Positions 39,381 to 51,468 of a stretch of DNA of 64,000 nucleotides are shown here, piece after piece. The position numbers and the translations under genes are program-made. The notes under the pieces are model-generated. The model was not told where the DNA came from. It searched no databases and saw only the letters and a program-made list of their open reading frames with translations. The DNA lies in the NCBI GenBank assembly GCA_021521415.1, contig JAIQDT010002854.1, positions 1-64,000 of the forward strand. The letters run 5' to 3'. Origin of the DNA: Bidens hawaiensis. Its lineage: Eukaryota; Streptophyta; Magnoliopsida; Asterales; Asteraceae. Position 1 is the first letter of the stretch. The number at the start of each line of letters is the position of its first letter.

Positions 39381-42300
39381 ATGTCTGATAGCTCAGACTC
39401 CTCTAACCCCTCAATCACCTCTATTGCCTCTCGAAGACGTCGTGTGAAATCTGTGGTGATGTCGACATTGAAGCAAAAGGGCAAGGGGAAGAGGGTTGTT
39501 GAAACCACATCGGAGGAGGTAGGGAGGACCAAGGCCACCAAAAGGTGGAATGAAATCCCCTGCAAATTGAGGCAGGCCGATCTCGACAGCCTCATCTCGT
39601 CACAGGGTTTTCTCCCTGTGTTTGGCTGCATGTTGCCTGTGGCCGGGCAAACGGCGGCGGACCCGCCTCCCGGCTATATTTCACTGTACACCCATTTTTT
39701 CACCCACTGCAACCTTCGTCTTCCGATGACAAGGTTTGTAGGCGCGGTGTTACGGTTTTTTGGGATACATATATCCCAAGTCCATCCGTTTGGACTTGTG
39801 CGCATGACTCATTTCGAGTTCATGTGCAAATCACAGCGCGAGGAGCCCACCCCTCGTCGCTTTCAATTTTTTTACAAGCCCAAGATCCAAGATTCTTGGA
39901 TCTCCTTTATTCCTCGCAGTCAGAAGGTTAAGTGCAGCACCGTGTCATTCAAGAGCCTTCATGACTGGTCTGAGAGATTCTTCTACATCAGGGCTGGTGT
40001 AATCCCCATCCGCATGACGATGCGCGCGATTGATTCTGCGCCCGCGGATGCGGATGTTATTAAGAACCCAACCGGCGCCTGGGTTAAGAAACTGATCGCC
40101 GAACCATCCCCCGCCAAGAAAATTCGCGAGGAGGCGCTGGTGGGGGTCGGCATGAGTAAGCTGTGGGCCGACCGCGCGGCGGAGCCTGTCATCCAAGTGG
40201 ACGGCTTGCGTAAGTTATCGCATTGCTTTATTTCCGCGCTAATAAAATTTGCCTTTGCTGATATTAGTTGTCTTGTTTTTGCGCAGTAACCAAGGAGTTT
40301 GTCCACGCCGCCTACGACGATCAAGTGGAGGGTGGCTCCGTCCCGCTGGGGGCTGGGGAGGTGTGCTTCCCAGATCGCTTCGATGACATGTTCATCCCTG
40401 TGGATCTGGAATTTGACTTTGATAGCGACGCGCCTGGTAAGCCTTCGCCCTTATGCTTATTCCTTTAGAATACCAAAGTTTATTAACAGTTCTGTTGCTT
40501 GTATTTGCAGATGCGCTCGAAAACTACGAGCTGGAGCTCGCGGAAGAGGAGGAGGAGGAAGAGGAGGCGCCCCTACTAAAGCGCAAAGCTAAGGGGAAAT
40601 CTGGCGCAGGGGGCAGTAAGAGACAAAAGAAAGATGACACCCCTGTCGCTCATCCCCATGCTCAAACGAAGGGACCTGAGGAAACCCAGGTGTTTACCAC
40701 CAAGGTTTCTTTAGCTTCCCTTCCTGTGAAAGTGGGCAGACCTCCTGTCCACTTGAGGCATGGTGGCGTGACCTCCTCCCTTCGCGCGGCTGAAGAGAGT
40801 AGCAGTGTCGCGCCTGCGAAAGGTATACTCTGCTTACCCCTAATGGTTCAATGAGGGCGATTCTGATTAAATTATAATTAAATCTTTTCGCATTTGAATG
40901 TTTGCAGGACCGGCGACGGTAGCAGATCAGCCGCAGGCGCGACAAGGTGCTTTTGCTGCGCCGGGGGCTGCTTCGAAGTCCCCTGTTCTACCCTCAGAAA
41001 AGGGTAGAATGAACTTTATGGCGATGTTCGCCGCGCGAACTGAATTGCGCGAAGGTATGTTTTGCGCCATTGTCTTCTGAATTTTTTGTTTTGATCAAAT
41101 CATAAACCCCTTTTTTGTTGTTGATCTGTTCATAGGAGTTGTAGCTGGCGTAGAAGCTGCTGGTGACACTCCTGGCGCCGTTGCCGGCGCCGCTGGTTCT
41201 GCTCCTGCTCCTGCTAATGCTGAGTCTCCCCTTATTGGGATTACAAAGGAGCAGGAAGCCGTGTTGCGCGCCGAACTGGCGGCGTCGAGACCTCCCTCGC
41301 CTCCTCCTACACGCAGCCCTCCCCGCGAGACTGGTTTGGAGCCCTCCAGGTCGCAAGAGAAGAGGCCTATTGAAGAAGATGAGGAGGATGAGGGGGCTCA
41401 AGCTGAAGACTCCTTGGGAGACCGCGCCAGCCCTGCGATGCCACAAGACTTCGCAGCGCAGACTTCTGGTGGGGCTGGCGCTGATTTTTCTGCTTCATCC
41501 CCGCAGGTATGTTTTTATTTGCTGCTCCGCTGCGCGTACCTCCATATAAGTATGTTTTATGACTTAGAACATTTCTTGTGTTTTGCAGGAAGGTGACCAC
41601 GTTTACCGCCCGAGATGGAATATTAATGAAGACAGTTCCTTCCAATCCATGGGCGTATGCGAGGACTTCTGGGCTCATGCCGTGCCTCCTACTGAAAGGA
41701 GGTATCAGGAGGAGCGCACCAGCGCTGACTTGCTCAACGATCACATTTTCGCTGGGTCAGCTTTCTTTGCTGCCTCCCAAGAGCTTCATCGCGATTATAT
41801 TAAAGTACGCGATGCTCTTGTGGCAGCCCAGCAAGAGGCTAAGGTGGCTGCCTGGAACCTTTTTGATGCTCGCGCAAGAGCTGAGAAACTCCAGGCGGAG
41901 CTGAGCGAAAACCGAGCAAGTGCCAACACCGCATTTATTAAGCGCGGGCATGAGCTCCAAGCTGCGCGGGAGAAGCAGCAGGTGGCGGAGGCCGAAGTTG
42001 CCAAGTACGCGCGGAGAGTGCGTGTCTTGGAACAGCAGGCGGAGGCGCGTGACCAAGCTATCGTCCAGAGTATCACTGAGAAATCATCTCTGGAAAGTGA
42101 GGTTGCGCGCCTTAAGAAGGAGTTGGCGGCCGCGCAGGCCGATAGAGATGAGGCCTTGGCGACGGCAGCGTCTAGCCAGGAAGCACTTGATGCTGCGCGG
42201 GCGGAGAAAGGAAAAATTTTGGCGGCAGCAGCGTCTGATAAAGAGGAGCTAAAAAAGACCAAGGAAACTGTTGAGTTATTAAACTCCCAGGTTCCTGCCC

Positions 42301-42946
42301 TCGAGACGTCTGTTGCTGGCCTCGCGCAGGATCGCCAATGGCTAGTGTCACAGGGCATGACTCGTTGCGCTTTGGCGATGAAATATTCTGCCGAGTTTCA
42401 AGCCCTTGTGATGGACTGCAATGCTGCCGCGCGCTTGGTGGGCCGAGCTGAAGGGTTTACGGATGGGTATGAATATGGCATGTTGAAGAAGAACCCATCC
42501 GAGTACCCTTACAAGAGCGACGCGGCCTGCGCGGACATGGCCGCGGTGGGGGAGAAGTATATGAATACTCCCATCTCCATCCTTATGCAGGTACGTTGAC
42601 CTTAATGAGTTTTTCTTGATTAATTTTCCAAGTGTTTTGTACTCAATACTTTTCTAATGATTTGCAGATAGCTGCGCTTGCTGACCAGCCCGACCTCGGC
42701 GCGCTAAAGAAGTTGCTCGATGAATGCGAGAGGGCTGGTGGAGATGATGGTGGCGCGGGGGATGTTGCCCCTGCCAGCGGCTCTGGCGCGGCGAAAGAAT
42801 CTGCTCCTGACACCGTCGTGATAGAAGACTCCATTGAGGAGGAAGAACTTGACTATGGTCAGTTCGGAGATGAGGAGCGGGCCGCGCCAGATGCTGCGGG
42901 AGATGATGAGGGTGATGAAGTGGCTGACGTCGACGTGGAGACTTGA
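39381..42946 (+). CDS. Antisense gene of the Tat gypsy element (gypsy-type PF04195-like domain, coiled coil)
   Basis: Seven exons (39381-40209, 40287-40436, 40511-40822, 40908-41054, 41136-41506, 41589-42590, 42668-42946) join through GT..AG introns in correct phase to give 1029 aa. Residues about 85-235 (LYTHFFTHCNLRLPMTRFVG, RFFGIHISQVHPFGLVRMTHFEF, WISFIPRS) resemble the domain annotated as putative gypsy-type transposon (PF04195), seen in many plant repeats. An acidic, Lys-patched and Ala/Pro-rich middle follows, then a long Ala/Glu/Lys coiled coil (about 640-830) and a very acidic C-terminus (EDSIEEEELDYGQF). The function is unknown. Extra antisense genes in this position are known for the Tat lineage. 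It has its own TATA box and converges on gag-pol. All seven exons are open. Confidence 0.82.
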
Positions 42947-43429
42947 GAAGCCCTTCATCTTTCTAAATTTGTTTTTTTTTTTTTTTTTTGTTATACTTGT
43001 AATTTGTAACTCATCACACTTGTAAATTTCAATGCTATGGAATGAAATTTGTTTTCCCTTTTTCACATCTTGCGCATTTCCATTCATCTCTTCATGTTTG
43101 CTTGTATAGATATAAGATATGCTTGCACGTTAAAATAAGAACAAGGTTGTAAGGAAATTATTTACTTAACCATAGTTCTATTTTGTAAGTGGTTTCGCAG
43201 TATCTTGTTTATGCTGACACGCGCGATGACTTTTCACTATTCCTTTTTTGCGCGTCGTTTTCGCGCGTTTTTTACATGGAATTATGAGTTTTAGCCATTA
43301 CATGTCAGCATGTGTTACTCAGATATCCACTATGATTCCGCGCGCGACCTCGACCTGAGACCTTAACAACTATGATTTGGCATGTACTTTGCCTTAGTTG
43401 TGTTTAGGGATTTTTATGATCAGGCTGCG

Positions 43430-43605
43430 CGGGAAGTAAGATGGATGTTTGTGAGTGTTTTGAGCTAAGGCTCTTTGTTTTGGGCTAAGGCCCTGACGTT
43501 TTTAGAGTTAAGACTCGTTAACGTGTTTGAGCTAAGGCTCGTAGGTTTGGGCTAAGGCCCTGACGTTTTAGAGTTAAGACTCGTTAACGCGTTTGAGCTA
43601 AGGCT
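43430..43605. repeat. Short tandem repeats GAGCTAAGGCTC / GGGCTAAGGCCC
   Basis: Units GAGCTAAGGCTCG, GGGCTAAGGCCCTGACG and GAGTTAAGACTCGTTAACG alternate about seven times between the antisense gene and the end of pol. They are self-complementary and could form small hairpins in either transcript. Confidence 0.75.
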
Positions 43606-43785
43606 CGCGCATGTATGTTTTACTTCGTTTTATTTTGTTTTGAAGTCAATATAGTGTTGTCATATTGCTCCAAATTAATAAAGGAAGTGTGAAACATGTA
43701 TGCAAAGGTAATAGAACAATTATTGAAAGATAGCGCGAATCATCATTCATGATGGCTTAAAAGCCTTGATTACATATTTGAATTT

Positions 43786-44739
43786 TTACATGAAGCATTT
43801 TCTAAGCTGTGCTGCGTTCCACGCGCGCGGTATCTGTTTTCCCTTCAAATCTTTTAAAGTGTACGCGCCTTTCCCCAATTCTTCTGAGATTTGATAAGGT
43901 CCTTCCCAATTGGGGGACATCTTTCCTGGGGGTATTGCGCGGCTAGCTTCATTGTTTCGATGGACAAAATCATTTTTCTTGAAGTGGCACTCTTTAACGC
44001 GCTGATTATAATATTTTTCCAGCTTTTTCTTGTATTTGGCTTCATTGATGATAGCCGCTTCTCTGCGCCCTTCAAGCAAGTTGAGGTCCAATCTTCTTTC
44101 GCGCTCGTTATCAGTCTTGCTCATCATGACTACCCTATGGGATGGGCATCCAATTTCTGCTGGGATCATAGCCTCTGTCCCATAGGTTAGGCTGAACGGG
44201 GATTCGCCATTGCTAGTTTTGCTTAATGTCCTGTGCGCCCACAGGACATTAGGTAACTCTTCGACCCAAGAATGAGATTCTCCCTCCAACCTTTTCTTCA
44301 GCCCATTTAACAAACTTTGATTCGCGCGCTCCACTTGGCCATTCCCCTGAGGGTGGTAGACCGAAGTGAAGATTTGGTTGATGTGCAATTCTTTGAGCCA
44401 GCTGGATATCTTCCTGTCAGTGAATTGTTTGCCATTGTCGCTCACAATTTCCATAGGAAGGCCAAAACGGCAAATGATGTGGCTCCAGATAAATTGCTTC
44501 ATCGCCTCAGCTGTGATTTTTGCTAGTGGCTTGGCCTCAACCCATTTTGTGAAATAGTCTACCGCCACTACCAAAAATTTCACTCGCCCTTGCGCTTGCG
44601 GCAGGGGCCCCACAATATCAATGGCCCATTTGTGGAAAGGCCATGCGGAGGTCACTGGAATCAAGTTGTTCTTTGGCCGCATGGTGTTTGGCGCGTAGCT
44701 CTGACATGCCTTGCATTTTTGGATTTCTTTTAGCGCATC
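43786..44739 (-). pseudogene. Gypsy integrase part of pol
   Basis: After an in-frame TAG at 44740-44742 the frame goes on through DALKEIQKCKACQSYAP (end of the HHCC zinc region) into the integrase core. The core shows WAIDIVGPLP, IVSDNGKQF and PQGNGQVERANQ, giving the D, D and E residues. It closes at 43786 after EGPYQISEELGKGAY. No chromodomain is present, as expected for Tat. Confidence 0.9.
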
Positions 44740-47700
44740 CTAGTACATGCCTGGCCAATAGTAGCCTGAGCTCATTGCCTTGGCAACCACCATGCGCGGG
44801 CCAGCGTGTATTCCGCAGATTCCTTCGTGAATCTCCCTAATCACATAGCTTGCTTCTTCAGCATCCAGGCATTTCATGAGCGGTCCAAGATAAGAGCGTC
44901 GATATAATGTACTATCAAGTAGTTCATAGTTCTGCGACTTGTGTCTTATCTTTCTCGCCTGTGCGCGATCGTCCGGTAACTTCCCCTCCTTCAGGAATTC
45001 CATTATTGGAGTTATCCAGGATGAAGGGGTTGTATGAATTACAAGGACAGATTGCGTTTGCACTGACGGGTTGCTCATCACTTCCACCCTGACATCTTTG
45101 CCAAAGTGATCAAAATTAGTCGATACCATCTTACTCAACGCGTCAGCGGACTTGTTTTCGCTGCGCGAGATGTGTATGATTTTGAAGAAGTCAAACTGCT
45201 CAACGAGCTTTTTTGCCTGCTCTAGATATAGAGGCATGGTGTTCTCCTTGGCATCATAAAGGCCATTGACCTGTGCAGCTACCAAGTAAGAATCAACATG
45301 TGCCTCTAGCCTTTTAACTCCAAACTTGCGCGCAATGCGCAGACCAGCCAGCAGGGCTTCATACTCAGCCTCATTGTTGGTACTCTTGAAGTCCAACCTA
45401 ATAGCATAAGTATACTCATGATTATCAGGGTCCACCAGTTTGAGGCCTGCGCCGGACCCTTCGCTGTTGGAGGCTCCATCAGTGAATAGCCTCCAAACAT
45501 CTTCTTCATCATTTGCTCGCGGAGGGTCTACCTCGCGCTGAGCTTCTTCAATCTTTCCCTCTGGGATTTCCGTGATGAAATCCGCTAAAACTTGACCCTT
45601 TATTGCTGGACGGGGCTTATAGGTGATCGTGTGTTCACCTAATTCCAGCGCCCACTTTGTCAGCCTTCCGGAGAGCGCGGGGCGTCGCAAGACTTGCTGG
45701 ATGTTGTAACCTGTTAGAACTTCAATAGGATGACCATTGAAGTATCTATGAAGCTTGCGCGACGCGTGTGTTAGTGACAAAACTAACTTTTCCATGATGG
45801 AATAGCGCGTCTCAGGGTCTGTCAGCACCCGACTCACATAGTATATTGGCGTTTGGATCCCCTTGCGATCCACCAATAATACTGCGCCGATGGCGCGATC
45901 CCCAGCTGACAAGTACAATGTAAGGGTTTCGCCAGGAAGTGGAGCTGTGAGCGCGGGCAGCTTTATGAGACATTCTTTTATCTCACTGAAAGCTTGCTCA
46001 GCCTCAGGCGTCCACTTGAATTGGCTCTTCTTCAAGCAGTTCCTCAAAGTGTTAACGAATGGAGTAGATTTGCTGGCGTGGTTCGCTAGGAACCTGTTGA
46101 TTGACACCAATCTACCATTCAGCTTCTGAACTTCCTTCATGGTGGATGGTGAAGGCATGTCAAGGATGGCTTCCACCTTTTCAGGGTTCACCTTGAAACC
46201 ATCCTTAGTGACCATTACACCAAGAAATTTCCCCTCTTCCGCGCCGAAAGTACATTTGCTCGGGTTGAGCTTCATGTTGACTTCCGTTAAGCGCTGAAGA
46301 GTTTCCTCGATGTCTTTGAGCATTTGTCTCTCCTCCCTGCTCTTGATCACCAAATCATCAACGTAGACTTCTAGATTTCTTCCGATTTGTTCACTGAAAA
46401 CCGAATCCATAAGTCTCTGATAAGTGGCGCCCGCATTCTTTAAACCAAAGGGCATTTTTGTGTAACAAAAAACACCCTTGTCGGTTCTGAAGGCAGTCTT
46501 GTCTTCGTCTTGTGGTGCCATTTGAATCTGGTGATAGCCTTTGTAGGCATCCAGGAAACATTTGAGCTTGAATGGCGCCACGGAGTCCACCTTTGCGTCG
46601 ATGTTTGGGAGGGGGTAACAGTCTTTCGGACATGCTTTGTTGAGGTCCTTGAAGTCAATACACATCCTCCATGACCCGTTGCTTTTCTTTACCATCACAG
46701 GATTGGCTACCCACGTCTGGTATCGGATCGGGCGGATGATGTTTGCGCGCAACAGGTCCTCAACTTGCTCATTCATGGCCTTCGCCTTTTCATCCCCCAT
46801 GATTCTCTTTTTCTGAGCAATTGGCTCCACCGACTTGATCGTGTTAAGAGAATGTTGCGCCAAGTCTCGCGGGACCCCAGTCATATCGGAGTGTTGCCAC
46901 GCGAAGACCGACGTGTATTTTGTGAGCAACCTTTTCATTCTCAATCTCGTTTCGTCTGAAATGGTAGCGCCAATTGTGACCGTTTGCTCTGGGAATTTTG
47001 GGTTTAAAATCCACTTCTCTGGCGCATTGTCCGCCATTGGAAGTTTCATTCTCCCTTCCCGCGGCGTACTTGTCACTGCGCACAAATGATCGCGGTAAAC
47101 AAATGTTACGCCTGTTGGTGTAGGGAACCCCAATGCGCCGTGCGCTGGCGACGGTATAGCATTAAATTGGGCAATCGTTCCCCTACCCAGGATCATATTG
47201 TGGCATGACGTGGTGGGCAAGACCAAGAAATTGACAACTTCGGCTCGTTTGTGCTCATCATCCCCCATAGTTAGTTCAAACTGAATTTGACCTAGGGGAT
47301 GGATGATTTCATTTGAAACACCACAGATTGGTGCGTTCACAATTTCGAGCCGCGCTTGGTCCGCCGGGTCTAACTTTCTGAAACATTGCTCATACATAAT
47401 GTCAGATTCGCTTCCAGTGTCCACCAGGACCTTTGACACTTCGTAATGAGCAATGTGTGTGGTGATGACGAGAGGGCTGCTGATTGAAGGGCCTCCCCTG
47501 ATTCTTGGGAAGATAACTTGCTGCTCGCGCCAATCTCCGTGGATTTGCGCGCTTCTCTTTTTTGACGTCTGCCCTTGTCGTCCCCCCTCAGCCACACAGA
47601 TTCTTTTGTATTTCTTGCTGGCAGAGGCTCCTTCCGGTTGCTCATCTTCTATTCTTGTGTTTTTCACCAAGTGAGCCAGCCTGCCTGATTTTACATCCTT

Positions 47701-48168
47701 CTCGATCGCATCCTTTAAATGATGGCATGCGTCGGTGTTGTGGCCCGGGGACCTGTGAAATTCACAATATTTGCCACTGTTTTGCGGTCCCTTGTAGTGT
47801 AGTTGCTTGGGGGGCTTGAATTGGACATTCTCAGTACTTAACACCTGTGAAGGTGTTTTAGTGAGGGGTGTCCATATTCTTGGCAGAGGTCTGCTAGGAT
47901 CTCTGCCGCCCTCCCTCTTGTCACCCTCCCCGCGATTACGAACATCTTTTTGGGGCTGGGGTGAACTTGGTTGCGTTTGCTTTTCTGCGGAAGAAAAACT
48001 TGTTGGTTGCAACCTGGACCATACAGAGTTCTGTTTGGCCCTCTTTTCTTTGCTGCGCGGTGATTCAGCCTGATGCGCTCTTTCTCTTGCCCTATCTTGG
48101 GCAATCTGTTTTTCATTTCTCGCGAAGACTCGCGATGCTTCCATTAGTTTTGCCCAAGTTGTGGGCAT
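44740..48168 (-). pseudogene. Gypsy gag end, protease, RT and two RNase H domains
   Basis: This 1142-codon frame starts with the gag C-terminus (a CCHC-like knuckle KYCEFHRSPGHNTDAC). Retropepsin follows (VLVDTGSESDIMYEQ), then RT (SNGSWRMCIDFKDLNKACPK, MPFGLKNAGATYQ, VYVDDLVIKS), the usual RNase H, and a second RNase H (RLFTDGASNSEGSGAGL, NNEAEYEALLAGL). It ends in the integrase zinc region at a TAG where the family normally has a sense codon (GYYWPGMY-stop-DALKEIQ), so the polyprotein is truncated here. It is out of frame with the gag part upstream. Confidence 0.93.
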
Positions 48169-48179
48169 ACCATCTCTGC

Positions 48180-49238
48180 TTACGAGAGCTCGGCGGAGTT
48201 GATCACTGCGCGCTGTATAAAAGCCACGCGCAGAAGTTGCTCCGTTATACCCCCGATTGCCAAAGACTCCTGATTGAAACGAGTGATGTAGTCCTCAATC
48301 GTTTCATCGTTCCTGCGCACGCAGTGCATGATGTCATCAGGATCACGCGTGTGTCTGCGCTGCTGTACGAAGTGGGCTTGGAACTTTTCCAATAGTTCCT
48401 CGAACCCATCAATTTGCCCGGTCGGCAAGCTCTCGAACCAGACCCGCGCCGCGCCCGTAAGGCAGCGGGCAAACATGTGACACCATATTGGCATCGTCCA
48501 GCTCTCTAGGTTTCCCGTGTTATAGAAACCTTGCAAAAAGTCATCTAGATCTGTTGTACCATCATATTTGCCCAGACCACTTGGCATCTTGGTCTTGTGC
48601 TGGATGGGGGCCTTAGCGATGCGCTCAGTAAATTTTGAGTGCTTCACTAAGATGGCCGGCCTGTACGGCGTGGTTACGTCCACTTGCCCCCTCACTGGCG
48701 GGCTGTACGGCATGTGCAGATCCAGATCTGCTCTGGCTCCAGGCGCCATGTTCACAGGCGCGCGGAGTTGTGAGCCTCCTGCATGAGTATCTCGCGTCTT
48801 CCTCATGCTATGCACTTCTTCATCACTGAACTCAGTGTGTGCAGTGTGAACAGAATGTCCTTCTTCCGGCGCGCGCGGCCTTTTTGTAGTCTGCTTATCA
48901 AACGCTTGCCTTTGTGTCTGGTCGGCTAGCTTTTTCTGTTTGACCATTTCATTGTACTTTTCTATTAAACGCCGCTGCTCGTTTATGAGCCATTCATTCG
49001 GATCATTTGTTTCTTCTTCTGGACCCATTGGTCCTTTCAGTTTCGCGCCGGCAAGATTTTGTAACGTTAGATCGTCTAGAGGAGTTTCAGTCTGGCCGTG
49101 AGGGGTTATGATGAAGGGACGGTTACTGGTGGTGCGCGTAGAATCACGCGGCACCCTCAGAAACTGTTGTCCCTCATTGACACCCTCACGTTCAATATCC
49201 TCCAGAGCTTGATCAGCGTTACGAACGCCAGAAACCAT
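48180..49238 (-). pseudogene. Gypsy gag, frame lost at its 3' end
   Basis: Gag begins MVSGVRNADQALEDIEREG at 49238, about 50 bases inside the primer-binding site. It shows the retrotransposon gag core (YDGTTDLDDFLQGF, WFESLPTGQIDGFEELLEKF, RRNDETIEDYITRFNQES). It stops at 48180; the expected RSDQLRRALVSRDGMPTTWA is in another frame at about 48165-48225. One indel thus separates gag from pol, unless a programmed shift is used; I see no obvious slippery site. Confidence 0.9.
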
Positions 49239-49290
49239 GGTGATTGATTTTTTTTATGTAGATCTGATGAGATCTGATTGCCGTTTGTAA

Positions 49291-49306
49291 CAGTGGATGG
49301 CGCCAA
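49291..49306 (-). other. Gypsy primer-binding site
   Basis: The minus strand reads TTGGCGCCATCCACTG directly after the 5' LTR. The first 12 bases are shared with the small LTR element at 52.8-54.9 kb. Confidence 0.8.
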
Positions 49307-50255
49307 TGAAGAAACGTGGATCTACTCACTGGTAGCAGATCTACTTTCCTCGGGTTTTGATTGTACTATTTCACCGATGATTCTTCTGGATCTGTGTTCT
49401 TCCACCTACAAAATGAACAACGCCGTTAACTTACCCCTCAGAAAGGGACAGAGGGGTCCTCTTTGGGGTAACCCTCCGGCGTGAGAATAAGTATGTGTAG
49501 GAGAAGATAATAATGTGAGAGTAAGGGAATTTGGAGAGTATTGCTTAATAGTTGGATGCTGTATGATTGTGTGACTATGTGTTTCTGTATGTAACTGGCT
49601 GTGAGTGAATGTAATTCAATATGATTGAATGTGATATCACTGCCTGTAACTTTCAATGATTGAGTATGAATGTGTCCATCAAAGTGGAGTTGATGCCGTA
49701 TTTATAGTGCTAGGGTTTCCACTGATTGGGCTCAACCTCGTTGGCCTCCTCCAATCGCATTGCGCCACGTGTCCTCTGGGACACCTGGCGCTTTCTCGTT
49801 GGTTGTAATCGCGTGGTAGCACCCATGTCATGCTGAGTTGTCGGCCTTTCATTTGGCAGCTGTCAACATCAGCATATTCTTACTCCTTAAAAAGATGCCT
49901 TCTGGAAGGTTGTCTGACATGCACAATCTAGGTTGCCCTAATCCTGATTTGGATAAGGACGAGGTCGATTATGTGCATGTGTGATATGCGCCAATCCTGA
50001 GGATGCGCGAGGTCTTCTTTTTATTCTCACACGCAGATATTTCATGCGCAGATGTGATATGCACGAGCATGTGATATGCGCCGCGCGCTGATGCGCCGCG
50101 CGCATATGTGATGCGCGAGCATATGTGTGCCTGATATGCCTGAGCATGTTTTGTATGCGCCATGCGCATAGGTTTTGGCTTTGTGCCTTCATAATGTCTT
50201 TATCTTGTGGGTTGACCCGCCTTGCTCGGTGCTGAGGCGGGTACATACCTCTTCA
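49307..50255 (-). repeat. Gypsy 5' LTR
   Basis: 949 bp with TG..CA ends, followed by the GGGTG duplication. It drives gag-pol leftward. Confidence 0.93.
49699..49706 (-). promoter_or_regulatory. TATA box in the gypsy 5' LTR
   Basis: TATAAATA on the minus strand, identical in position to the one in the other LTR. Confidence 0.6.
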
Positions 50256-50716
50256 GGGTGGGTCAGGTGAATTGGGCTAATCTTTGTTTTGTTATTGTTG
50301 CAGATAATCTAGACCTGTGACTTCTAAACCATTGTGACCCATGTTACGTGATCGACCGTTAAAAGATGATATACCTTAATGCAGTTCATGTGGCAGTAAT
50401 CGCTTTATTGGGCTTTTGAAATTCAAGTATTGTAGTTGATTTTCTTTTCTTCATGGTTATTTGTGGTGTGGAAATTTTGACCCATCTTGTAATTTTTGCT
50501 GTGCAATTAGCTGAAAGGCGAGCGAGTTGAAAATCATCCCAAAGTAGATTTTCAATGCATACAATCTCTACTAGAAATGTTATCAGTTTCTATTGGTGTT
50601 TGACAATTTTGTTGAGAAATTTGAGTTTTTTGTTTGAAATCTTTTATGTAAAATTATGCAGGCATGTAATTGACCTTAAAGTCAAAATCAGGTTAGTCAT
50701 GATTTTCATGAAAGCT

Positions 50717-50849
50717 GCCGTCTTCCTCGCCGGAGAAGAAGACCGGAGATGGTGTTGTCGTCTTCCTCGCCGGAGCGGAATGGCCTCATCGGCTTATTTC
50801 CAGGAGATGGTGCCGGATTTAAGAAGAAGTGGTGGTGTTGGTGTTGGTG

Positions 50850-50901
<52 letters not shown>

Positions 50902-51140
50902 GGGAAGAGAGAGAGAGAATCATTTTAATATATATTAGACAAATTACAGGCGAAAAAACAAAAATGCCCTCACATGCGCCTCACGTGAGGGTATTTAACT
51001 GAGTTTTTCTAACCCAGTTAGCGTAAAGGACATAACGTATAGGAAAAAAATGTTTAAAGGATACCGCCTGCAAGGAAACTTAAAAAAGGACACGAACCGT
51101 AATTTGGCTTTTTTTAAATGACAAAATTTGTAATTGGGTC
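50717..51140. repeat. Right terminal inverted repeat of Mutator-like element
   Basis: Inverted match to 37133-37552, including the (GA)n run. Confidence 0.85.
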
Positions 51141-51282
51141 TATAAACAAAATAATGGATTTAAGTTCAAATTTCTAATAGGTTGTCACAAACGGCCTAAC
51201 AGTTCATTTAATTGATAAAATGGGCCTAAGTTCTAATGGTTTTAGACTTTAGTAGTTTAGTTGATTGGGGGAAAGTTAACGT

Positions 51283-51468
51283 ACAAATGAAATTAACGTG
51301 CTAAACGTGAGAATTAAATAGAGTAATTATATATATAAGTAGAGTAATTATGTGATTACATCATAGAGTAATTACGTAATTACTCTATGATGTAATCACA
51401 TAATTACTCTACTTATATATATAATTACTCTATTTAATTCTCACGTTTATCACGTTAATTTCATTTGT
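51283..51468. repeat. 186-bp near-perfect palindrome
   Basis: The arms 51283-51375 and 51376-51468 are 93 bases each with one mismatch and no spacer; the centre is ATTACGTAAT. Such a fold-back could be a MITE or an RNA hairpin source. There is no coding content. Confidence 0.93.

Larger units (their letters stand above)
37863..50255 (-). mobile_element. Tat-lineage Ty3/gypsy LTR retrotransposon with antisense gene
   Basis: The 12,393-bp element has 949-bp LTRs (37863-38811, 49307-50255) starting TG and ending CA, with GGGTG duplicated at 37858-37862 and 50256-50260. I count about five LTR differences, so it is young. The primer-binding site (minus TTGGCGCCATCCACTG, 49291-49306) and purine tract (minus GGGGGGGCT next to 38811) are in place. 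Gag-pol has the order protease, RT, RNase H, second RNase H, integrase. A long antisense gene lies between integrase and the 3' LTR. Dual RNase H plus this extra gene place it in the Tat lineage. Confidence 0.95.
37133..51140. mobile_element. Mutator-like TIR element split by a gypsy insertion
   Basis: 37133-37552 and 50717-51140 are long inverted repeats of about 420 bp with few differences, including the same (TC)n/(GA)n run and the CCTCACGTGAGG block. Imperfect copies of TATAAAACAA / TATAAACAAA just outside may be the 9-10-bp target duplication typical of Mutator-like elements. Removing the gypsy leaves about 1.6 kb with no recognised transposase, so it is non-autonomous. The inner left part holds tandem ~39-bp copies of a CTCCGGCGAGGAAGACG motif. 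Confidence 0.75.

Noticed and set aside
41795..42358. 187-codon minus-strand frame
   Set aside because: It is the shadow of the GC-rich coiled-coil exon of the antisense gene.
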